Assembly (NCBI GenBank): GCA_964560875.1
Contig: CAZLMW010000046.1
Coordinates: 1 to 57,283 of the forward strand
Length of the DNA stretch: 57,283 nt
Source of the DNA: CAZLMW01 sp964560875
Lineage (GTDB): Bacteria; Myxococcota_A; UBA9042
Reading direction: 5' to 3'
In this document: one piece after another, positions 50,647-57,283 of the stretch
How the letters are laid out: every line of letters starts with the position of its first letter
How positions within the stretch are numbered: the stretch's first letter is position 1
The notes under the pieces: model-generated
The model's database searches: none
Told to the model about the DNA's origin: nothing
The model's input: only the letters and a program-made list of their open reading frames with translations
Made by a program: the position numbers and the translations under genes

Positions 50647-51239
50647 AACGCGAGGCCGATTGCGGTGTGTGCGCCGGGCAGCCAGCCTTCGGTGCCCATG
50701 CCAGCGATCGTGTACTTCAGGTAGTTCACGCCCGCTCCGAGCGCCGCGACCCAGCGGTCGCTGAAGATCCAAGTGTATCCGAAGATCGCGCTGCCGTACC
50801 CGCCCCAGCCGGTCTGGCCGCCATCCTTGTCCGTGCTGAGTCGCGCGAAAACGCCGCGGGCCTGGACCCACATGCCGCGCGGAGCCGTGCCGCTGATGAA
50901 GTAGCGAACGGCGCCTTCGACCCCAAGACCCGTGAACGGCGATGGCTCGGCGTCGAAAACGGAGCTGTACAAGCGCAGGCTGGGGCCGAGGTAGATAGAG
51001 AGGTCTTCGGAGAGCACGCGCTCGATTTGGATGTGCGCGAAGCCGAGCGCTGTCGTCAGGGGATCGACCTGGACTGTCCACTTGAGGTCGGCTGAAGCGG
51101 ACGGCGACTGCTGATCGGCCGCTTGGTCTGCGGGTGCCTCTTGCGGCTGGGCGAAGGCGGCGGGGCCAACAAGGAGCACGGCTGCAACGAGTGCGGCGGC
51201 GAACAGCTTGTGCATTGCGGGATGGGCGGGGTGCGGCAC
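50643..51239 (-). CDS. Outer-membrane DUF3575-like beta-barrel protein
   Basis: The protein has 198 aa from GTG 51239, which has GGAGA about seven bases upstream; ATG 51215 lacks one. A signal peptide (FAAALVAAVLLVGPAAFA) and a Gln/Ala/Asp linker come first. Alternating aromatic strands follow: VQVDPLTTALGFAHIQIERVL, LGPSLRLYSSVF, VQARGVFARLS and VAALGAGVNYLKY. The final residues AIGLAF end in Phe, the usual mark of an eight-strand outer-membrane barrel. DUF3575 is the likeliest family. The stop overlaps the 3' end of the convergent gene. Confidence 0.78.
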   Translation of the reverse strand: MPHPAHPAMHKLFAAALVAAVLLVGPAAFAQPQEAPADQAADQQSPSASADLKWTVQVDPLTTALGFAHIQIERVLSEDLSIYLGPSLRLYSSVFDAEPSPFTGLGVEGAVRYFISGTAPRGMWVQARGVFARLSTDKDGGQTGWGGYGSAIFGYTWIFSDRWVAALGAGVNYLKYTIAGMGTEGWLPGAHTAIGLAF

Positions 51240-51336
51240 GGTGAGCTCTCCAGGTCGGAGGGCATCATCGCCGACGGGTCTTGTCGCGTCTATGTAGCTG
51301 CCAGAGCATCGCTATTTTGGAGCCGCCGGGGCACCG

Positions 51337-52482
51337 CTACGGCCGGGGGGCGGCGCCACGCAGTGTGCGCGAGACGGGAGGCCGCAGGGACCACGCGCGG
51401 ATGCTGCTGCGACGGCCGACGAGCAGCCACAACAGGCCGGCGGTCGTCACGGCGCGCATCGCCCAGGGCGTCCATCCGGGCAGCGTCGCGGTCAGGTCCA
51501 CGAGCATTCCGTCGCCGGGGAACACGCTGAAACCGACCAGCGCGGGCAGGCGGAACCAGTAGTAGGCGCATACCGCGGCGGCGGCGAAGCTGCGGGCGTG
51601 CAGAAGATGCCAGCGGCGCGACAGTACGCTGCGGGTCAACGCGAACAGGGCGAGGCTGATGACCGTGCCGATCAGCGGCAGGCCGTAGACGACATCGAGG
51701 TGCGCCCAGCCTTCAACGCCGCGGTAATCGGGCACGAAAAACCAAGTCACGACGAAGCCGGGAAAGCCGCCGAGCATCATCGTCCCGGCGATTCGGCGCG
51801 ACCATTGCCGGCCGATGCGGCTGAACGGATCGATACCCGGCACCGAGTCCGGGCAGGGCGCCACACATCGCACGCATTCGACGCAGTGGGCGTTGCGCAG
51901 TCGCAGCAGGGATTCCGAGCCGTACAAGCGCTCGACGGGGTGGACAGGGCACATGCCGGAGCACCACCCGCTCTTGGCCGCGAAGACCGTGCCGGCCAGG
52001 GCAGCGGCGACCACCAGGACGATGAGGATCATCGCGGTTGCAGGACCGCTGGTGTTGAAGACGATGTGGCGCATCGGCACCAGCAGAAAGAGCCCCGCTA
52101 CGCCGACGAGCGATAGCCATCCTTGTGTCTTGCGGGACGGTTTCCAGGCGCCGCCGTTTTCGAATTTGTCAGCTGCCAGAGCGGAGCTCGCGAGGGGACA
52201 GATGTTGCGCCAGAGGCCGGGAGCGAGCACGACCAGCAGCGGCGCGACCGGAACGACGACGTCCCACAGAATGTGGAGCGCGACCTTGGAGTCGGCGAGC
52301 AATCCAGCCAGCAGGACCACACCTCCGACCCAAAGTGCGGTCTGTACGCCTCGCCACATTCGCTTCTCAGCGGGATCCATTCGGCGCTCAAGTCGCGCGT
52401 TTGGCCCGTTCGCCACGCTCTGCAGGTCGATCGTCTGGCGGCGGGTTGGTTCGTCCCTCGTCGGGGTGGGTATTCGGGTCAT
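51337..52482 (-). CDS. Membrane 4Fe-4S protein (NapH/NosR-like)
   Basis: The protein has 381 aa; GAGG five bases before ATG 52482. It has about eight membrane segments (for example VQTALWVGGVVLLAGLLADS). Cys motifs include NICPLASSALA, SGWCSGMCPVHPVE and CVECVRCVAPCPD. The last fits one 4Fe-4S cluster, and the CxxxCP pattern is as in NapH/NosR/RdxA-type ferredoxin membrane proteins. It probably passes electrons in the inner membrane to an unknown partner, with no partner oxidoreductase nearby. It stands alone beside the barrel gene. Confidence 0.85.
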   Translation of the reverse strand: MTRIPTPTRDEPTRRQTIDLQSVANGPNARLERRMDPAEKRMWRGVQTALWVGGVVLLAGLLADSKVALHILWDVVVPVAPLLVVLAPGLWRNICPLASSALAADKFENGGAWKPSRKTQGWLSLVGVAGLFLLVPMRHIVFNTSGPATAMILIVLVVAAALAGTVFAAKSGWCSGMCPVHPVERLYGSESLLRLRNAHCVECVRCVAPCPDSVPGIDPFSRIGRQWSRRIAGTMMLGGFPGFVVTWFFVPDYRGVEGWAHLDVVYGLPLIGTVISLALFALTRSVLSRRWHLLHARSFAAAAVCAYYWFRLPALVGFSVFPGDGMLVDLTATLPGWTPWAMRAVTTAGLLWLLVGRRSSIRAWSLRPPVSRTLRGAAPRP

Positions 52483-52831
52483 GACGGCCTCAGCGGTGAG
52501 ACGTGGCGTTCGGAAGGCGCCGGGGACAACTTTGCCCGCTCCATTGCTAGTTCGGACGGTGGGGAATGCAACGCACTTGTGGGTGTCGGCCCTGGCAACT
52601 TTCGCCCTCCGGTGCGGTCTTTTGAGACCTCAGGTGGGGTGTTTGAGGCGTTGAATTTCTCGTGTCACGCCGGCAACGAACGCTCCTCCTGGCCAACGAC
52701 AGTGCGGCTTGGTTGACGGTGGGATCGACGGGTGATAGGTGCCGCGCCCCGCTCTCGGCGCGTTTTTCGCCCGATTCGGACACCCCGCTCGAGCACCCCC
52801 AAGGCCCCATCTGGGCGACGAGGCAGCAGCC
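52483..52831. other. Divergent intergenic region
   Basis: This 349-bp stretch lies between the ferredoxin gene (minus) and the dehydrogenase gene (plus). It contains one short hairpin, GGTCT-TTTG-AGACC (52616-52629). Nothing else is recognised. Both promoters should lie here. Confidence 0.45.
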
Positions 52832-54979
52832 ATGAAGCAGGTGATGCAGAACATGAAGACCGGCGCGATGCGTGTCGCCGAGGTCCCCGTGCCCGCGTGT
52901 CGGAGCGGCGGAGTACTCGTCCAGGTGCGGGCCAGCTGCATCAGCGCCGGCACCGAACGTCACATCATGTCGTTTGCGCGCAAGTCGTACCTGGAAAAGG
53001 CCCGCGCCCGCCCCGATCTGGTCAAGCAGGTCGTCGAAAAAGCGCGCAAAGAAGGCCTCGCGAACACCTACAGCGCCGTGATGAGCCGGCTCGACGTCGA
53101 AACCGCGCTCGGCTACTCGTGCGCCGGTGTCGTCATCGAGGCCGGCGGCAACGCGGACGGTTTCGCTGTTGGTGACCGGGTTGCGTGCGCCGGAATGGGC
53201 TTTGCGAGCCACGCCGAATACGTCTACGTGCCCAAGCACCTCGTCGCCAAGATCCCCGACGGAGTCAGCTTCGAAGCCGCTTCCTACACCACCGTTGGCG
53301 CGATCGCGATGCAGGGTGTCCGCACCCTCGAAATGACCCTCGGTGAGCGCGTGCTCGTCATCGGCATGGGCTCGATCGGCCTGCTCGCGATGCAGATGAT
53401 CGAGGCCAGCGGCGGCACGGCGATGGGCATCGACCTCGATCCCGGCCGCATCGAAGACGCCAAGGCCATCGGCTTGGACAAGGTCTGCTTGCGCTCGGAC
53501 GACGTCGAACAAGCCGTCATGCGCTGGACAGGTGGCATCGGGGCCGACGCGGTGCTTATCACCGCCGGTGCGCCGACCAACGACCCGATCGAGCTGGGCA
53601 CCGCCGTTTCGCGCAAACGCGGCCGCATCGTCGTGCTCGGCAACGTGCCGCTCGAGGCGTCGCACAAGCCGTTCTACGAAAAAGAGATGTCGCTGAAGAT
53701 GTCGACCAGCTACGGACCCGGGCGCTACGACCCCGTCTACGAGCTCGACGGCGTCGACTATCCGCTCGCCTACGTGCGCTGGACCGAAAACCGCAACATG
53801 CAGGCGTTCCTGGAGCTCATCGCGGCCAACAAGATCGCGCCCGACCCGCTGACCAGCCACCGCTTCCCGATCGACGCCGCCGGCGAGGCGTACGCGGTCA
53901 TCGAAGGCAAGGTTGAAGGGCAGCGGTCGCTCGGCGTGCTCTTCACCTTCCCCGAGAACACCGCCGACGTGACCGACAAGCGTCGTGTCGATCTGCGCTC
54001 CGCCACCGAGCTCAAGGCAACCGAAGGGCGTGTTGGGGTTGGTTGGATCGGCGCCGGACCGTTTTCGCGCGGCACCTTGATGCCCGCTTTCAAGGCCGTC
54101 GAGCGCGCCGATCTCCGCGCCGTGGCGACCGCCAGCGGCGTCAGCTCCGAGGGTGCTGGTCGCAAATTCGGCTTCGGGTACGCCACGACCGATTACAAAC
54201 GGATGCTGCAGGACCCCGCCATCGACCTCGTCGTCGTCGCGACCCAGCACCGCATGCACGCCCGCATGGTTATCGAGGCCCTGCAGGCCGGCAAACACGT
54301 CTTCGTCGAAAAGCCCTTGTGCGTAGACCTCGCCGAGCTCGCCGCTGTGCGCGCCGCATGGGAAGGCACCGGGCTGCTGCTGCACGTCGGCCACAACCGC
54401 CGGTTTGCGCCGCTTGTCGACACGCTCAAGGACCACTTCGCCGACTGCGCGGAGCCACTGTTTTCGATCTACCGCGTCAACGCGGGGTACGCGCCTCCCG
54501 GCAGCACGGTGCACCGCGAAGGTGGCCGCATTATCGGCGAGAGCTGCCACTTCCTCGATACGCTCGTGCACGTCACCGGCTCGCCCATCAGCGACATCCA
54601 AATTCGCTCGCTGCGGTCGGACAACAGCGCCCTGACCGATGAAGACAGCGTCACGCTGCTCGTCAGCCACGAGGGCGGGCACCTGTCGACGGTTCACTAC
54701 CTCGCGCGCGGCAACGGCCTGGTCCACAAGGAGCACCTCGAGGTCCACGGCGGGATCCGTTCGGCGGTCCTGCACGACTACACCAGCGTCAAGCTGTTCG
54801 CGGGCACCAAGATCAAGACCAAGCGCGGGTTGACCCAGGACAAGGGCCATCGCGAGCAGGTTCGTCGCGTCATCGACGCCATCGATCGTGGTCTGCCGGC
54901 GCCCGTTCCGTTCGACGTCGCCGAGCACATCACCGAGTGGACGATTCGCGCCGCGGAGACCCTCGCCAACCCGGGCTGA
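52832..54979 (+). CDS. Bi-domain dehydrogenase: zinc-type MDR plus Gfo/Idh/MocA
   Basis: The protein has 715 aa from ATG 52832. Residues ~1-385 form an MDR alcohol-dehydrogenase-like domain (ISAGTERHIM, ALGYSCAGVVIEAG, Rossmann VLVIGMGSIGLLAMQM) that lacks the usual catalytic-zinc Cys. From about 398 comes a Gfo/Idh/MocA dehydrogenase: RVGVGWIGAGPFSRGTLMPA, LVVVATQHRMHARMVIEAL, HVFVEKPLCVDLAEL and SCHFLDTLVHVTG. Such two-enzyme proteins sit in surface-polysaccharide and modified-sugar loci and probably carry out successive oxidations or isomerisations of a nucleotide sugar. Asparagine synthase 2 follows after 32 bases. Confidence 0.92.
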   Translation: MKQVMQNMKTGAMRVAEVPVPACRSGGVLVQVRASCISAGTERHIMSFARKSYLEKARARPDLVKQVVEKARKEGLANTYSAVMSRLDVETALGYSCAGVVIEAGGNADGFAVGDRVACAGMGFASHAEYVYVPKHLVAKIPDGVSFEAASYTTVGAIAMQGVRTLEMTLGERVLVIGMGSIGLLAMQMIEASGGTAMGIDLDPGRIEDAKAIGLDKVCLRSDDVEQAVMRWTGGIGADAVLITAGAPTNDPIELGTAVSRKRGRIVVLGNVPLEASHKPFYEKEMSLKMSTSYGPGRYDPVYELDGVDYPLAYVRWTENRNMQAFLELIAANKIAPDPLTSHRFPIDAAGEAYAVIEGKVEGQRSLGVLFTFPENTADVTDKRRVDLRSATELKATEGRVGVGWIGAGPFSRGTLMPAFKAVERADLRAVATASGVSSEGAGRKFGFGYATTDYKRMLQDPAIDLVVVATQHRMHARMVIEALQAGKHVFVEKPLCVDLAELAAVRAAWEGTGLLLHVGHNRRFAPLVDTLKDHFADCAEPLFSIYRVNAGYAPPGSTVHREGGRIIGESCHFLDTLVHVTGSPISDIQIRSLRSDNSALTDEDSVTLLVSHEGGHLSTVHYLARGNGLVHKEHLEVHGGIRSAVLHDYTSVKLFAGTKIKTKRGLTQDKGHREQVRRVIDAIDRGLPAPVPFDVAEHITEWTIRAAETLANPG

Positions 54980-55011
54980 TCGATCCGCCACCTCCTGGCA
55001 ACGAAGACATC

Positions 55012-57087
55012 ATGTGTGGTCTGTACGGCCGAATCGGAATCCGCGACGACGCGCTCGACTCCCGGGCGACGTTGACGTTGCGCCATCGCGGACCCGACGA
55101 CGCCGGTCTGTGGGTCGGCCCCGGTGAGGGCTTCGGCAAGACCGTCGCGTTGGGCCACACGCGCCTGTCCATCATCGATCTCAGCGCCGCGGGTCATCAG
55201 CCGATGGTCAGCGCGGACGGTCGCCACGTCGTCACCTACAACGGCGAGATCTACAACTACAAGGAGCTGCGCCGCGAGCTGCGCGCCGACGGCTGCGTCT
55301 TTCGGTCCGACAGCGACACCGAGGTCCTGCTGCACCTGTATGCCCGCCGCGGCGACGCCATGTTGCGCGAGCTCGCCGGCATGTACGCCCTCGCCATCTG
55401 GGATCGCGTCGAAAAGCGGCTTCTCCTCGCCCGCGACCCGTCCGGCATCAAGCCGCTGTTCTACCGCGCGCCCGGCTCATCGCTCATCGGGGCCGACGAA
55501 TCTGCCGGCGACAAGACCGGCGATGTCATCGCGTTTGGTTCCGAGCTCAAATCCCTGCTCGTCGATCCACGCCTCGAGCGCCGGCCCGACATGACCGGAC
55601 TCGCCGGCTTCCTGACCTATCTCTATGTCCCCGCGCCGCGCACCGCGTTTGCCGGCATTCGTCGTGTGCCGCCCGGTCACAAGCTCGTGGTCGACGAAAG
55701 CGGGATGCGCCTTGCGTCGTTTCAGCGTTTCTCGGCCCAACCCAAGCTCGACATCGACGACATCGACACCGCCGCAGATCGCCTCGAAGACCTCCTGCAG
55801 CACGTTGTCGGCCAGCATATGCTCGCAGATGTGCCCGTCGGCGCGTTCCTCTCGGGCGGTATCGATTCGGGCCTGCTCGTCGCGATGATGGCCAAGCAGA
55901 AGCGCGATCGCGGCGACGCCAAGCCGCTGTCCACGTTCACCATCGGCTTTGGCGCTGAAGGACACCGCTGGGACGAGATCGCGCCCGCCGCGGAACTGGC
56001 CCGCCACATCGGCGTCGAACACAACGTCTTGACCGTGCCGCCCAGCGCCGCCGCCGAGCGTTTCGACCGCATTGTCGGGCAGTTCGACGAGCCGTTCGCC
56101 AACCCCACCGCCATCGTCCACGACGTCCTCTGCGAAGGGGCGCGCAAGCATGTGACGGTCGCCGTGGCAGGCGATGGCGGGGATGAAGCCTTCGCCGGGT
56201 ATCCACGTCATCGTGGCGTGCGTCTTCTGCAGCTCATCGGATCGCTCCCCGACAGCGTCCGGTCGGGCGTTCTCGGCCGCATCGCTGAACGGATCCCCGA
56301 CCAGGCCGAAGGGCCCCCGCTTATCCGCCGCGCCCGCCGTTTCCTGCGCACGGGAGCCCGCAGTTTCCCCGCCGCATACCGCGGTTGGCTCAACTTTTAC
56401 GAAGACGAAGAGCTCGAAGACCTGCTCGCCCGCGACGTCCTCGCCCACGTCGCAACCGCGGGCCCGCCCGGCCAGCGCTACCTCGGCGATCTCGGGCAAA
56501 CCGAGTCCGTGGTCCGCTCCTACCCCCCTGACACCGACCCGGTCGACCTCGCGTGCCTGGCCGACATCTACGGTTTTATGCCCAACAACGTGCTCAAGGA
56601 GTCCGATCGCACCTCGATGCGCTACGGACTCGAGGTCCGGGTGCCCTTCGCCGACCGCCGCGTCCTCGACTTCGGGCTCGCCCTGCGCAGTCACCTGAAG
56701 ATGCCGCAGCTCGCGGCCATCCTGCGCTCCGGCGGACCGGACGCCTCCAAGCGGGTGCTGCGTCGGGTCGCGAAACGGTGGCTCCCCCAACGCACCGTCA
56801 ACGCCGCCAAGCAGGGATTCGGCGCACCGATGGGCGCGTGGCTCAACACCGATCTCGCCGATCTCCTCGCCGCGGCAACAGCGCCCGGAACGCTCGACGC
56901 ACGCGGCCTCGTTCGCAATCAGCCCGTGCAGCGCATGGTCGCTGAACATCGCGCCGGCACCCGCGATCGAACCTGGAACCTGTGGTCACTCGTCGTGCTC
57001 GAGGACTGGTACCGCCGCCGCATCGATCGCCTCGACCTCCCCGCCACCGACGACATGCCCATCACGGTGCAGGTGGCCGCCTCATGA
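55012..57087 (+). CDS. asnB: Second asparagine synthase-like amidotransferase
   Basis: The protein has 691 aa from ATG 55012, so the nucleophile is Cys 2 (MCGLYGRIG). HRGPDDAGLWVG, YNGEIYNYKELRRELR and RDPSGIKPLFYRA mark the amidotransferase domain. The synthase domain has GAFLSGGIDSGLLVAMM, VAVAGDGGDEAFAGYPR and YGLEVRVPFADRRVLDFG. It differs enough from the first copy (44833-46782) to be a distinct enzyme rather than a recent duplicate. A role in amidating polysaccharide units is inferred from the locus. Its stop overlaps the next start. Confidence 0.94.
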   Translation: MCGLYGRIGIRDDALDSRATLTLRHRGPDDAGLWVGPGEGFGKTVALGHTRLSIIDLSAAGHQPMVSADGRHVVTYNGEIYNYKELRRELRADGCVFRSDSDTEVLLHLYARRGDAMLRELAGMYALAIWDRVEKRLLLARDPSGIKPLFYRAPGSSLIGADESAGDKTGDVIAFGSELKSLLVDPRLERRPDMTGLAGFLTYLYVPAPRTAFAGIRRVPPGHKLVVDESGMRLASFQRFSAQPKLDIDDIDTAADRLEDLLQHVVGQHMLADVPVGAFLSGGIDSGLLVAMMAKQKRDRGDAKPLSTFTIGFGAEGHRWDEIAPAAELARHIGVEHNVLTVPPSAAAERFDRIVGQFDEPFANPTAIVHDVLCEGARKHVTVAVAGDGGDEAFAGYPRHRGVRLLQLIGSLPDSVRSGVLGRIAERIPDQAEGPPLIRRARRFLRTGARSFPAAYRGWLNFYEDEELEDLLARDVLAHVATAGPPGQRYLGDLGQTESVVRSYPPDTDPVDLACLADIYGFMPNNVLKESDRTSMRYGLEVRVPFADRRVLDFGLALRSHLKMPQLAAILRSGGPDASKRVLRRVAKRWLPQRTVNAAKQGFGAPMGAWLNTDLADLLAAATAPGTLDARGLVRNQPVQRMVAEHRAGTRDRTWNLWSLVVLEDWYRRRIDRLDLPATDDMPITVQVAAS

Positions 57088-57283
57088 GCAAACCCGCCGA
57101 TCGCGACCTGTTCGCGCATTACCACCTCGGGCTCGACGCCAACCGCGTTCACCGGTTCGCCAACCTGGCCGACATCGCTCGCGCCTACGGGGTTGACCGG
57201 CCTACCGTGCAATCGTGGCTGTCCGCGGCGCGCTTTGACCCCGACACCGTCGCGACCGTCGACTACAACCTCAGCAAGCTGCA
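57084..57283 (+). CDS. Hypothetical protein, partial at window edge
   Basis: It begins ATGA over the asparagine synthase stop and runs off the window with no stop (66 codons seen). The part present reads MSKPADRDLFAHYHLG and then LADIARAYGVDRPTVQSWL, which resembles a helix-turn-helix (IARAYGV-turn-TVQSWL). It may be a small DNA-binding or adaptor protein of the polysaccharide operon. Too little is visible to name a family. Confidence 0.55.
   Translation, partial: MSKPADRDLFAHYHLGLDANRVHRFANLADIARAYGVDRPTVQSWLSAARFDPDTVATVDYNLSKL

Overview
The window is GC-rich (about two-thirds G+C by eye), gene-dense bacterial DNA with no rRNA, tRNA or CRISPR array that I could see. Three things point to Myxococcota, Bradymonadota or a close 'deltaproteobacterial' relative. 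The window has many secreted lipoproteins with Ala/Asp- or Ser/Gly-rich linkers, cysteine repeats of the CDDGNxCT..SCD..GC kind together with ECDG-DNDCDG-like (MopE-type) motifs, and a 1530-aa NHL/RCC1 beta-propeller lipoprotein. A Gram-negative envelope is implied by the outer-membrane-type proteins. I cannot assign a genus.

Layout. 1-6.3 kb: a repeat-bearing non-coding stretch, a helical protein, two lipoproteins, a divergent LysR/SRPBCC pair and an AAA/DUF4143 ATPase behind a perfect dyad. 6.4-11 kb: the giant propeller lipoprotein. 11.2-12.5 kb: a GerW(YtfJ)-DUF2953(YtfI)-small ORF operon, normally discussed in sporeformers. 12.9-16.5 kb: a biotin-dependent acyl-CoA carboxylase (carboxyltransferase plus biotin carboxylase/BCCP subunit). 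16.5-18.5 kb: a low-GC island in which two inverted copies of a hairpin element flank one orphan PD-(D/E)XK-like gene. 18.5-31 kb: mixed housekeeping and envelope genes, including formate-tetrahydrofolate ligase, LysR with a TauE/SafE exporter, a GH1 glycosidase lipoprotein, YbjN, DUF1579, DUF2147, an RluA-type pseudouridine synthase and a Cys-rich lipoprotein/TPR pair. 31.3-39.4 kb: a VWA protein, then a tight sulfatase-MFS-J-like protein-HscC-like Hsp70 operon. 39.4-42.3 kb: an amidohydrolase remnant, a lipoprotein and a repeat-rich intergenic region with a REP-like hairpin pair. 42.3-57.3 kb: a surface-polysaccharide locus.

How the genes work together. The last 15 kb contains a glycosyltransferase-CapA fusion, two glutamine-dependent asparagine-synthase-like amidotransferases, a CapK/phenylacetate-CoA-ligase-like adenylate former and a bi-domain dehydrogenase (MDR + Gfo/Idh/MocA). 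This looks like capsule or exopolysaccharide precursor synthesis and modification. It is interrupted by accessory genes: a PIN/ribbon-helix-helix toxin-antitoxin module, a homolog of the eukaryotic N-terminal glutamine amidase NTAQ1, a membrane protein, a split YcaQ-like winged-helix gene, an outer-membrane protein and a membrane ferredoxin.

Most striking items: (1) the inverted hairpin elements whose 39-bp and 77-bp arms are identical while their 46-47-nt loops have diverged, bracketing a nuclease-like gene; (2) a bacterial NTAQ1 homolog starting inside a toxin-antitoxin promoter; (3) the GT4-CapA fusion; (4) the sulfatase/MFS/degenerate-J/Hsp70 operon. All functional statements come from reading motifs by eye. 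No database search was run.
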